Shown here in pieces: positions 1 through 7,621 of a stretch of DNA of 15,075 nucleotides (position 1 is its first letter; every line of letters begins with the position of its first letter). The notes beneath the pieces are model-generated. The model saw only the letters and a program-made list of their open reading frames with translations. It was not told the DNA's origin and did not search any database. Source of the DNA: Thermoanaerobacterium thermosulfurigenes (GTDB taxonomy: Bacteria > Bacillota > Thermoanaerobacteria > Thermoanaerobacterales > Thermoanaerobacteraceae); contig NZ_JBPODR010000035.1 of assembly GCF_051201035.1 (NCBI RefSeq), positions 1 to 15,075 of the forward strand. The letters run 5' to 3'. The position numbers were made by a program, and so were the translations under genes.

Positions 1-644
1 GGTTTGTCTACGTCTCTTTCTGGTGTTGGTATATAACTGTCAACTGCATCCATTAAGTCCCATATCTTGCCACACCATTGACAGTCTCTTTGTCCACATC
101 CGCATTCCATTGCTTTTAATGCTGAACCTACTACTATCGGTGTGTCATCTCCTGGGAATTCATATTCATTTAAGAGCTCTCTTACTTCCATCTCTACTAA
201 TTCGATTAATTCTTGGTCGTCTACCATGTCTGCTTTGTTTAAGAATACTACAATGTATGGCACGCCTACCTGTCTTGCTAACAGGATGTGCTCTCTTGTC
301 TGTGGCATTGGACCGTCTGCTGCTGATACTACCAGTATCGCTCCGTCCATCTGCGCTGCTCCTGTTATCATGTTCTTTACGTAGTCTGCGTGTCCTGGAC
401 AGTCAACATGGGCATAGTGCCTTTTCTCTGTCTCGTACTCTACGTGCATTGTGTTTATTGTGATTCCTCTTGCTTTTTCTTCTGGTGCTTTGTCTATTTC
501 ATCGTATGCTGTCGCTTGTGCCATTCCTTGTTTTGACAATACTATCGTTATTGCTGATGTTAATGTCGTTTTGCCATGGTCTACGTGTCCTATTGTCCCT
601 ATGTTTGCATGGGGTTTCTTTCTTTCGAATTTTTGCTTTGCCAT
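1..644 (-). CDS. tuf: Elongation factor EF-Tu, N-terminal part (cut by window edge)
   Basis: EF-Tu is the GTPase that carries aminoacyl-tRNA to the ribosomal A site. Residues 1–214 are present; the rest lies beyond position 1. The start ATG (642–644) follows a strong GGAGG with 7-nt spacing. GTPase motifs are intact: GHVDHGKT at residues 19–26, RGITI at 59–63, DCPGH at 81–85, NKAD at 136–139 (NKCD in many bacteria) and GSALK at 173–177. Directly after the last motif, where E. coli has a short acidic linker, there is a Cys-rich loop with Cys181, 183, 188 and 191 (C-x-C-x4-C-x2-C). I recall similar loops in thermophilic clostridial EF-Tu. The gene is last in the str module, 26 nt after fusA, with no promoter or terminator in the gap. 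A second tuf ends near position 14974. Confidence 0.98.
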   Translation of the reverse strand, partial: MAKQKFERKKPHANIGTIGHVDHGKTTLTSAITIVLSKQGMAQATAYDEIDKAPEEKARGITINTMHVEYETEKRHYAHVDCPGHADYVKNMITGAAQMDGAILVVSAADGPMPQTREHILLARQVGVPYIVVFLNKADMVDDQELIELVEMEVRELLNEYEFPGDDTPIVVGSALKAMECGCGQRDCQWCGKIWDLMDAVDSYIPTPERDVDK

Positions 645-670
645 TTCTTTTCCTCCTTACATTAATTTTT

Positions 671-2740
671 TTATTTTTTTTCTAATATTTGATCAGCAAT
701 GTTTTTAGGTACTTCTTCATAATGGCTAAATTGCATCGTATAAGTACCTCTTCCTTGAGTTTTTGAACGAAGGTCTGTAGCATATCCAAACATTTCAGCC
801 AGTGGAACCATGCCTCTTATGACTTTCGCACCAGCTCTATCCATCATACCTTCGATTCTTCCACGTCTTGAGTTTATGTCACCCATTACGTCGCCCATAT
901 ATTCCTCAGGAACAACGACTTCCACTTCCATTATAGGCTCTAAAAGAACAGCTCCGCCCTTTTTCATACCTTCTTTGAAAGCCATTGAACCTGCTATCTT
1001 AAATGCCATATCAGATGAGTCGACTTCATGGTATGAACCGTCAACTAATGAAACTTTAACGTCAACAACTTCGTATCCTCCAAGGATGCCATTTTCCATT
1101 GCTTCCTGCACACCGGCATCTACTGAAGGAATGTATTCTTTTGGTATGACACCACCGACTATCTTATTTTCAAATTGATACCCTTGACCTCTCTCTAAAG
1201 GCTCCATTTCAAGCCATACATGACCATACTGACCACGTCCACCTGACTGTCTTATGAATTTTCCTTCCACACGTACAGGTTTTGTTATAGTCTCTTTGTA
1301 TGCAACTTGTGGTTTACCAACGTTGCACTCTACATTAAATTCTCTCTTCATTCTGTCGACTATGATTTCCAAGTGCAATTCGCCCATACCAGCTATAATA
1401 GTCTGGCCTGTCTCTTGATCTGTGTACGTCTTAAATGTAGGATCTTCTTCAGCCAGTTTTTGAAGAGCTACTGCCATTTTATCCTGAGCAGCTTTAGTTT
1501 TTGGCTCTATTGCAACTCTTATAACAGGTTCAGGAAACTCCATTGACTCTAATAGAATAGGCTGATTTTCATCGCACAATGTATCTCCTGTAGTTGTATC
1601 TTTCAGTCCAACTGCTGCAGCTATATCACCTGTATAAACTTTGTCAATTTCCTTCCTGTGGTTAGCGTGCATCTGGAGAATTCTTCCTATTCTCTCTTTC
1701 TTCCCTTTTGTGGAATTTAAAACATATGAACCTGCTTCCAAAGTTCCTGAATATACTCTAAAAAACGCAAGCTTTCCAACGTAAGGGTCAGCCATTATCT
1801 TAAAAGCAAGTGCTGAAAATGGTTCGTTGTCATCTGCCTTTCTCTCTATCTCCTCATCGCTATTAAGCTTCATGCCCTTTACAGCAGGAATATCTATAGG
1901 AGATGGCAAATACCTTACGACAGCATCCAGCATAGGCTGAACACCTTTGTTCTTGTAAGAAGAACCACAAGTTACGCACACCAGCTCGTTGTTGATAGTT
2001 CCCTTTCTTAAAGCAGCGTGTATTTCCTCTTCTGTAATCTCTTGACCTTCTAAGTATTTTTCCATCAAAACTTCATCTTGCTCTGAAACAGCTTCTAATA
2101 GCTTTTCTCTATACTCTTCCGCTAAATCCTTTAAATCTGCAGGAATCTCAACTTCGTCTGACACTGTTCCTAAATCATCTTCGTATATGATAGCGCGCAT
2201 CTTAATCAAGTCAATAATCCCAACAAACGTATCCTCTTTCCCTATAGGAAGCTGTATCGCTACAGGATTTGCGTTCAATCTTTCTTTCATCATTTTAATT
2301 ACATTAAAAAAGTCCGCACCCATTATGTCCATCTTATTTACATAAGCCAATCTTGGGACTCTGTACTTATCAGCCTGTCTCCAAACCGTCTCTGATTGTG
2401 GCTCAACGCCACCCTTTGCGCAAAAGACTGCAACTGCACCATCTAACACTCTTAAAGAGCGCTCTACCTCAACTGTAAAGTCCACGTGTCCCGGCGTATC
2501 TATTATATTTATCTTATGATCTTTCCAATAGCATGTTGTAGCAGCAGAAGTTATCGTAATACCTCTTTCCTGCTCTTGCTCCATCCAGTCCATTGTAGCA
2601 TTTCCCTCATGCACTTCACCTATTTTATGGACTTTTTCTGTATAAAACAGTATTCTTTCGGTAGTAGTAGTTTTGCCAGCATCTATATGCGCCATTATTC
2701 CAATATTCCTAACTTTATCTAAGCTGTAATCTCTAGGCAT
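671..2740 (-). CDS. fusA: Elongation factor EF-G
   Basis: EF-G is the cytoplasmic translocase GTPase that moves tRNA and mRNA through the ribosome after peptide-bond formation and, with RRF, helps split ribosomes. At 689 aa it has the usual full length. Motifs are AHIDAGKT (17–24), RGITI (59–63), DTPGH (81–85) and NKMD (135–138), followed by the domain II β-barrel and the C-terminal domains III–V, with ELHLEI and the RGRIEGM loop visible. The ATG at 2738–2740 follows AAAGGAGG. It sits 48 nt after rpsG and 26 nt before tuf, the classic str order rpsL–rpsG–fusA–tuf. No internal promoter is apparent, so it is probably expressed from the ybxF promoter plus readthrough from rpoC. It lacks the changes expected of tetracycline-protection relatives, and no truncation or frameshift is seen. 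Confidence 0.98.
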   Translation of the reverse strand: MPRDYSLDKVRNIGIMAHIDAGKTTTTERILFYTEKVHKIGEVHEGNATMDWMEQEQERGITITSAATTCYWKDHKINIIDTPGHVDFTVEVERSLRVLDGAVAVFCAKGGVEPQSETVWRQADKYRVPRLAYVNKMDIMGADFFNVIKMMKERLNANPVAIQLPIGKEDTFVGIIDLIKMRAIIYEDDLGTVSDEVEIPADLKDLAEEYREKLLEAVSEQDEVLMEKYLEGQEITEEEIHAALRKGTINNELVCVTCGSSYKNKGVQPMLDAVVRYLPSPIDIPAVKGMKLNSDEEIERKADDNEPFSALAFKIMADPYVGKLAFFRVYSGTLEAGSYVLNSTKGKKERIGRILQMHANHRKEIDKVYTGDIAAAVGLKDTTTGDTLCDENQPILLESMEFPEPVIRVAIEPKTKAAQDKMAVALQKLAEEDPTFKTYTDQETGQTIIAGMGELHLEIIVDRMKREFNVECNVGKPQVAYKETITKPVRVEGKFIRQSGGRGQYGHVWLEMEPLERGQGYQFENKIVGGVIPKEYIPSVDAGVQEAMENGILGGYEVVDVKVSLVDGSYHEVDSSDMAFKIAGSMAFKEGMKKGGAVLLEPIMEVEVVVPEEYMGDVMGDINSRRGRIEGMMDRAGAKVIRGMVPLAEMFGYATDLRSKTQGRGTYTMQFSHYEEVPKNIADQILEKK

Positions 2741-2788
2741 TTATATCCTCCTTTCCTGCCCATATAATACACACTACCATCACCATCA

Positions 2789-3259
2789 TTACCATCTGTA
2801 ATGTGCGAATGCTTTATTTGCTTCAGCCATTTTATGTGTATCTTCTCTTTTCTTGACGCTAGCACCTGTATTATTTGCCGCATCCATGATTTCAGCTGCT
2901 AACTTCTCAACCATTGTCCTTCCGCTTCTTTTTCTTGCAAAGTCAATGATCCATCTGATTCCAAGAGTTTGCCTTCTCTCAGGCCTTACCTCAACAGGTA
3001 CTTGGTAAGTAGCACCACCTACACGTCTCGGCTTTACTTCAAGAACAGGCATGACATTGTTCAATGCCTCTTCAAATACTTCTAATGGATCTCTACCAGT
3101 TTTTTCTCGTATTAAATCAAATGCACCGTAGCATATCTTCTGTGCTATACCTCTCTTGCCACTGTACATTATCTTATTTATTAACTTTGTCACTTTTTTG
3201 CTATTATATACTGGATCTGGTAGCACATCGCGTTTTGCTACATAGCCTTTTCTAGGCAT
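2789..3259 (-). CDS. rpsG: 30S ribosomal protein S7
   Basis: S7 nucleates assembly of the 30S head by binding 16S rRNA and lies close to the E-site tRNA. The 156-aa product has the family's normal length and hallmark N-terminus MPRKGYVAKRDVLPDP; the helical core includes VGGATYQVPVEV and GIRWIIDFAR and ends in AHYRW. The ATG (3257–3259) follows AGGAGGG. The gap to rpsL is only about 15 nt, so the roughly 100-nt rpsL–rpsG intercistronic S7-binding element used for translational feedback in E. coli is absent. Any autoregulation here must work differently. Confidence is high because of end-to-end agreement with the family and the str context. Confidence 0.98.
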   Translation of the reverse strand: MPRKGYVAKRDVLPDPVYNSKKVTKLINKIMYSGKRGIAQKICYGAFDLIREKTGRDPLEVFEEALNNVMPVLEVKPRRVGGATYQVPVEVRPERRQTLGIRWIIDFARKRSGRTMVEKLAAEIMDAANNTGASVKKREDTHKMAEANKAFAHYRW

Positions 3260-3274
3260 TCACTATCCCTCCTA

Positions 3275-3646
3275 TCATTTAGGTTTTTTAGCACCATATT
3301 GCGAGCGAGCTTGTTTCCTGTTTGCAACTCCAGCTGCATCAAGTGTTCCTCTTATAATTTTGTATCTAACACCAGGCAAATCTTTTACCCTTCCACCTCT
3401 TATAAGTACAACAGAGTGCTCTTGAAGATTATGACCAATACCCGGTATATATGCTGTAACTTCAGTGTTATTGACAAGTCTTACCCTTGCTATCTTTCTT
3501 AAAGCAGAGTTTGGCTTCTTTGGTGTTGTAGTTTTAACAACTGTGCAAACACCCCTCTTTTGAGGATTACCTTTTAATGCCGGGGATGCAGATTTATATT
3601 TAACTTTCTTTCTTCCTTCTCTTACTAATTGATTGATTGTCGGCAT
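3275..3646 (-). CDS. rpsL: 30S ribosomal protein S12
   Basis: S12 sits at the decoding centre and controls accuracy of tRNA selection. I chose the second of two adjacent ATGs (3644–3646): it gives the canonical MPTINQLV start and 7-nt spacing from GGAGG. The product is then 123 aa, like E. coli S12. An open frame six codons longer reaches into the Shine–Dalgarno sequence and is unlikely. The streptomycin-linked positions are wild type: Lys43 in TPKKPNSALRK and Lys88 in GRVKDLPGVRY. Asp89 is the residue that is methylthiolated in E. coli S12. A strong 11-bp hairpin lies upstream (3674–3701). The stop codon is 15 nt before rpsG, so the two are probably co-translated. Confidence 0.97.
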   Translation of the reverse strand: MPTINQLVREGRKKVKYKSASPALKGNPQKRGVCTVVKTTTPKKPNSALRKIARVRLVNNTEVTAYIPGIGHNLQEHSVVLIRGGRVKDLPGVRYKIIRGTLDAAGVANRKQARSQYGAKKPK

Positions 3647-3673
3647 CATTCCACCTCCTTCCAATTTTTAGAA

Positions 3674-3701
3674 GATTTATCCCCTAAATAGGGGATAAAT
3701 C
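3674..3701 (-). promoter_or_regulatory. Perfect 11-bp hairpin between ybxF and rpsL
   Basis: GATTTATCCCC (3674–3684) is mirrored by GGGGATAAATC (3691–3701) around a 6-nt loop. It begins about 9 nt after the ybxF stop and ends about 20 nt before the rpsL Shine–Dalgarno sequence. There is no U-run after it in the transcript (UUCUAAAAAUUGG), so it does not look like a normal intrinsic terminator. It could act as an mRNA-stability or processing hairpin, a partial attenuator, or a protein-binding site. The structure is certain at sequence level; the role is inferred. Confidence 0.6.
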
Positions 3702-3710
3702 TGATTGCTC

Positions 3711-3956
3711 TTACTTTAATTCAGCAGCAGTAGCTGCTCCAACATCAATGCCGCACATATCACCTAATTCACTCATTGTGTCTATATAAACTATTTCGAT
3801 AGACTTTGAATTACAAGCATCAATGATTTTTTTAGTTACATGTTCTTCAGCATCCCGAGCAATATATACTTTAGCAGCTTTATCATTTGTAACGGCTTTA
3901 AATGTCTGCTTCGCTCCTATAACCATTTTAGAAGAACTGCTTTTACTTGAACTCAT
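3711..3956 (-). CDS. ybxF: L7Ae-family K-turn RNA-binding protein (YbxF/RplGB type)
   Basis: This small protein belongs to the L7Ae/L30e/YbxF fold family, which binds kink-turn RNA; B. subtilis YbxF is the closest relative I can name. From the ATG at 3954–3956, with GGGAGG nine bases upstream, it is 81 aa, the family's normal size. An in-frame ATG further upstream (4034) lacks a good ribosome-binding site and would start before the promoter's likely transcription start. Family features are GAKQTFKAV near the N-terminus, VYIARDAEEHV, and the C-terminal CGIDVGAATAAELK, which matches the L7Ae loop signature. The N-terminus is unusually Ser-rich (SSSKSSSSK). It sits between rpoC and rpsL as in Bacillus and heads the str module behind its own promoter. 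Its exact cellular role is not settled. Confidence 0.93.
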   Translation of the reverse strand: MSSSKSSSSKMVIGAKQTFKAVTNDKAAKVYIARDAEEHVTKKIIDACNSKSIEIVYIDTMSELGDMCGIDVGAATAAELK

Positions 3957-4002
3957 TAAGTTCTTCCTCCCTACATGGAAGTAGTTTTTAACACACTTAA
4001 AT

Positions 4003-4031
4003 ATTTTATCATTAAGGTCAATCTCTGTCAA
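4003..4031 (-). promoter_or_regulatory. Sigma-A promoter of ybxF–rpsL–rpsG–fusA–tuf
   Basis: On the minus strand the -35 is TTGACA (4026–4031), the spacer is 17 nt, and the -10 is TAAAAT (4003–4008) with TG one base upstream (extended -10). Transcription should start near 3996, giving a leader of about 40 nt. The -35 lies about 9 nt after the rpoC stop codon and no terminator intervenes, so readthrough from rpoC would add to it. Confidence 0.85.
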
Positions 4032-4040
4032 CAATAGATA

Positions 4041-7000
4041 TTATTTTACATCTGCCTCCACATTATCACTTTCAGCAGCATTTTCTTCACTTTCTGATTG
4101 ACCTGCAGTCTTAACGACAATGTTTCTGTACCTTGACAAACCAGTTCCTGCCGGAATCAGTTTACCAATTATGACATTTTCCTTAAGACCTATCAAAGGA
4201 TCAACCTTTCCTTTTATAGCTGCATCAGTCAAAACTCTGGTTGTCTCTTGGAATGATGCAGCAGATAAGAATGAATCTGTAGCAAGTGCAGCTTTTGTGA
4301 TTCCTAAAAGGGCTCTCGTTCCTGAAGCTGGCCTTAAGCCTTTCTCCAAGGCCTTTCTGTTTTCTTCTTCAAAAGCAAACATATCTACCAGTTCACCAGG
4401 CATCATTGATGTATCTCCAGAATCTTCAATCTTAATCTTCCTCATCATTTGACGTATTATTACCTCGATGTGTTTGTCGTTTATTTCAACACCTTGTAGT
4501 CTATATACTTTTTGAACTTCCTGCAATAAATACGTCTGAACCGCAAATAATCCTTTTATCTTCAATATATCATGCGGATTTACAGATCCTTCTGTAAGCT
4601 CGTCGCCTGCTTCGATGTACTGGCCATCTTGAACTTTAAGCCTTGATCCGTAAGGTATAAGGTATGTCTTTGAAATATTATTTTCATTGTCTGTTATTAC
4701 AACTTCTCTCTTCTTTTTGGTTTCATTTATTTTGACAATACCTGGTATCTCAGATATGACAGCTAATCCTTTTGGCTTTCTCGCTTCAAACAACTCTTCA
4801 ACCCTCGGTAAACCTTGTGTTATATCAGCACCAGCAACACCGCCGGTATGGAAAGTCCTCATTGTAAGCTGTGTACCTGGTTCTCCTATAGCCTGCGCTG
4901 CGATTATACCGACAGCCTCGCCAATCTCAACTTGTGAACCGGTAGCCAAGTTCCTTCCATAGCACATCCTGCAGACGCCATGTTTTGATTTGCACGTCAA
5001 AAGCGATCTTATCTTAACCTTTTTGATGCCTAATTCTTCAATCCTCTCTGCATCTTCTTCAGAAATCATCGTATTTTTCTTTACTATTATTTCGCCTGTA
5101 ATAGGATCTTTTATGTCTTCCAATGATATTCTTCCGCTTAATCTATCTGCAAGCTTTTCTATTACTTCATTGCCTTCCTTAATCTCAGTTACGTAAATTC
5201 CTTCATCTGTGCCGCAATCATCTTCCCTGATTATCACATCCTGGCTTACATCTACAAGCCTTCGTGTTAAATAACCTGAGTCGGCAGTTCTTAAAGCTGT
5301 ATCAGCTAAGCCCTTTCTGGCACCGTGAGTAGAAATAAAGAATTCCAAAACGTTGAGTCCTTCTCTAAAGTTAGACCTTATAGGAAGCTCAATTATCCTA
5401 CCTGCAGGGTTAGCCATCAATCCTCTCATACCAGCTAACTGCTTTATCTGATTTTTGCTACCTCTTGCACCTGAATGAGCCATCATGAATATAGGATTGA
5501 ATCTATCAAGATTAGCCATGAGAGCGTCACTTACTTTTTCTGTCGTCATGTTCCACGTTCTAATGACGCTTTCGTACCTTTCTTCTTCTGAAATGAGACC
5601 ACGCCTAAACTGAGCATCTATTTTCTTAACTGCTTCGTCAGCTTCATTTAAAAGGGTCTTCTTCTCTTCAGGTATTGCCATATCAGAAACGCTAACAGTC
5701 AATGCAGCCTTAGTAGAATATTGATATCCTAAAGCTTTTATCTTGTCTAAGGTTTCAGCGGTCTTTGTAGGTCCATGCACTCTGTATACTCTGTCCAATA
5801 TCTTGCCTAATTTCGACTTATCGACTAATGTAGATACTTCCAAATCAAACATGGTATCAGGATTTGTCCTATCTACAAAACCTAAATCTTGAGGAATAGC
5901 TGAATTAAATATAAGTTTTCCTATAGTGGTCTCGATGACTTTAGTCTTGATCTCGCCATTTACCTCTCTCTTCATTCTCACTTTTATCTTAGCATGGATG
6001 TTTATTTGACCTAATTGATAGGCCATAAGAGCTTCTTCATAATCTTTAAATAGTCTGCCTTCACCTAAGACGCCGTCTTCATCGCCTGTCAGATAGTAGC
6101 ACCCTAAAACCATATCTTGAGTAGGTGTCATGACAGGCTTTCCATCCTGTGGCTTTAATATGTTATTAGCAGCCAACATTAAAAATCTTGCTTCTGCTTG
6201 CGCCTCTACAGTCAAAGGAACGTGGACTGCCATCTGGTCTCCATCAAAGTCAGCGTTGTAAGCTGTACATACCAAAGGATGAAGCTTTATAGCTCTGCCT
6301 TCTACTAAGACAGGTTCAAATGCCTGTATGCCTAAACGGTGTAGTGTAGGTGCTCTGTTTAAAAGAACTGGATGCTCTTTGATTACATCTTCTAAAACAT
6401 CCCACACTTCTGGGCGGACTTTCTCAACCATTCTCTTTGCGCTTTTTATATGCTGTGCTATTCCTTTGTCAACAAGCCTTTTCATCACAAAAGGCTTGAA
6501 AAGCTCAAGAGCCATCTCTTTAGGAAGACCGCACTGATAAAGCTTTAATTCCGGACCAACTACTATAACAGAACGTCCAGAATAGTCTACCCTCTTACCT
6601 AACAAGTTTTGCCTAAACCTTCCTTGCTTACCTTTTAGCATATCAGACAAAGACTTCAGTGGTCTGTTGCCAGGACCTGTAACTGGTCTTCCTCTTCTGC
6701 CATTATCAATAAGGGCATCAACAGCTTCCTGCAACATTCTCTTCTCATTTCTGACTATGATGTCAGGAGCGCCTAAGTCAAGAAGTCTTTTCAATCTATT
6801 GTTTCTATTTATGACCCTTCTATAAAGATCGTTCAAATCCGATGTTGCAAACCTTCCACCATCCAATTGAACCATTGGTCTTAAGTCAGGTGGAATTACA
6901 GGTATGACGTCAAGTATCATCCATTCAGGCTTATTGCCTGAATCCAAAAATGCTTGCACAACTTCTAATCTTCTTATTGCTCTGACGCGCTTTTGACCCG

Positions 7001-7595
7001 TTGACTCCCTAATTTCAGCCTTTAACTCTTTTGACAATTTCTCAAGGTCTATCTCTTGGAGAAGTTCTTTTATAGACTCGGCACCCATGCCTGCTTTAAA
7101 CTTATTGCCGTACTTATCTAAATACTCTCTGTACTCTTTCTCGCTTAAAAGCTGCTTCTTAGAAAGGTTAGTCTCACCGGGATCTATCACGACATAAGAC
7201 GCAAAATACAAAACTTTTTCAAGGGCTCTCGGCGACATGTCAAGTATCAGTCCCATGCGGCTTGGTATGCCCTTGAAATACCATATATGGGAAACAGGGG
7301 CAGCAAGTTCAATATGCCCCATTCTTTCACGTCTAACTTTCGACCTCGTAACCTCAACGCCACATCTATCACATATAACACCTTTGTATCTTACTCTCTT
7401 GTACTTGCCACAATGGCATTCCCAGTCCTTCGTAGGTCCAAATATCTTTTCACAAAACAATCCTTCTCTTTCTGGCTTTAAGGTCCTGTAATTTATAGTC
7501 TCAGGTTTTTTCACTTCACCTCTTGACCATTCCCTTATCTTTTCGGGTGAAGCAAGTCCTATTTTCATCGAATCAAAATTTTTAAGCTCAAACAA
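4041..7595 (-). CDS. rpoC: RNA polymerase subunit beta'
   Basis: Beta' forms the second half of the RNA polymerase active-site cleft. The 1184-aa length is close to the Bacillus protein. The N-terminal zinc site is Cys60, 62, 75 and 78. The catalytic NADFDGDQM motif holds Asp449, 451 and 453, which bind the active-site Mg. The bridge helix lies around residues 762–787, the second zinc site at Cys794, 868, 875 and 878, and the trigger loop around MRTFHTGGVA (912–921). No large proteobacterial-type insertion is seen. The C-terminus is a short acidic tail. The start is TTG (7593–7595), preceded by AAGGGAG at about 9 nt; the family's usual N-terminus (FELKNFDSMKIGLASPE) supports it. It follows rpoB by 26 nt and is probably translationally coupled to it. 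Confidence 0.98.
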   Translation of the reverse strand: MFELKNFDSMKIGLASPEKIREWSRGEVKKPETINYRTLKPEREGLFCEKIFGPTKDWECHCGKYKRVRYKGVICDRCGVEVTRSKVRRERMGHIELAAPVSHIWYFKGIPSRMGLILDMSPRALEKVLYFASYVVIDPGETNLSKKQLLSEKEYREYLDKYGNKFKAGMGAESIKELLQEIDLEKLSKELKAEIRESTGQKRVRAIRRLEVVQAFLDSGNKPEWMILDVIPVIPPDLRPMVQLDGGRFATSDLNDLYRRVINRNNRLKRLLDLGAPDIIVRNEKRMLQEAVDALIDNGRRGRPVTGPGNRPLKSLSDMLKGKQGRFRQNLLGKRVDYSGRSVIVVGPELKLYQCGLPKEMALELFKPFVMKRLVDKGIAQHIKSAKRMVEKVRPEVWDVLEDVIKEHPVLLNRAPTLHRLGIQAFEPVLVEGRAIKLHPLVCTAYNADFDGDQMAVHVPLTVEAQAEARFLMLAANNILKPQDGKPVMTPTQDMVLGCYYLTGDEDGVLGEGRLFKDYEEALMAYQLGQINIHAKIKVRMKREVNGEIKTKVIETTIGKLIFNSAIPQDLGFVDRTNPDTMFDLEVSTLVDKSKLGKILDRVYRVHGPTKTAETLDKIKALGYQYSTKAALTVSVSDMAIPEEKKTLLNEADEAVKKIDAQFRRGLISEEERYESVIRTWNMTTEKVSDALMANLDRFNPIFMMAHSGARGSKNQIKQLAGMRGLMANPAGRIIELPIRSNFREGLNVLEFFISTHGARKGLADTALRTADSGYLTRRLVDVSQDVIIREDDCGTDEGIYVTEIKEGNEVIEKLADRLSGRISLEDIKDPITGEIIVKKNTMISEEDAERIEELGIKKVKIRSLLTCKSKHGVCRMCYGRNLATGSQVEIGEAVGIIAAQAIGEPGTQLTMRTFHTGGVAGADITQGLPRVEELFEARKPKGLAVISEIPGIVKINETKKKREVVITDNENNISKTYLIPYGSRLKVQDGQYIEAGDELTEGSVNPHDILKIKGLFAVQTYLLQEVQKVYRLQGVEINDKHIEVIIRQMMRKIKIEDSGDTSMMPGELVDMFAFEEENRKALEKGLRPASGTRALLGITKAALATDSFLSAASFQETTRVLTDAAIKGKVDPLIGLKENVIIGKLIPAGTGLSRYRNIVVKTAGQSESEENAAESDNVEADVK

Positions 7596-7611
7596 GGAGT
7601 TTCGCTCCCTT
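7596..7611 (-). promoter_or_regulatory. rpoC ribosome-binding site folded into a small hairpin
   Basis: The rpoC Shine–Dalgarno (AAGGGAG) can pair with CUCC directly before the TTG start: GGAG (7605–7608), a 5-nt loop CGAAA, and CUCC (7596–7599). Ribosomes finishing rpoB, 11–14 nt upstream of this hairpin, would open it. This suggests translational coupling of the two polymerase subunits. The stem is only 4 bp, so it is weak on its own. Confidence 0.45.
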
Positions 7612-7621
7612 CATAATAATT

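Noticed and set aside
2741..2788. Possible promoter before fusA (TATTAT)
   Set aside because: No -35 box at a fitting distance.
2769..2795. Short GATGGT-like repeat at the end of rpsG and into the rpsG–fusA gap
   Set aside because: Only three or four imperfect copies of a simple motif; no structure or promoter is associated with it.
3275..3646. Streptomycin-resistance changes in S12
   Set aside because: Lys43 and Lys88 are both present.
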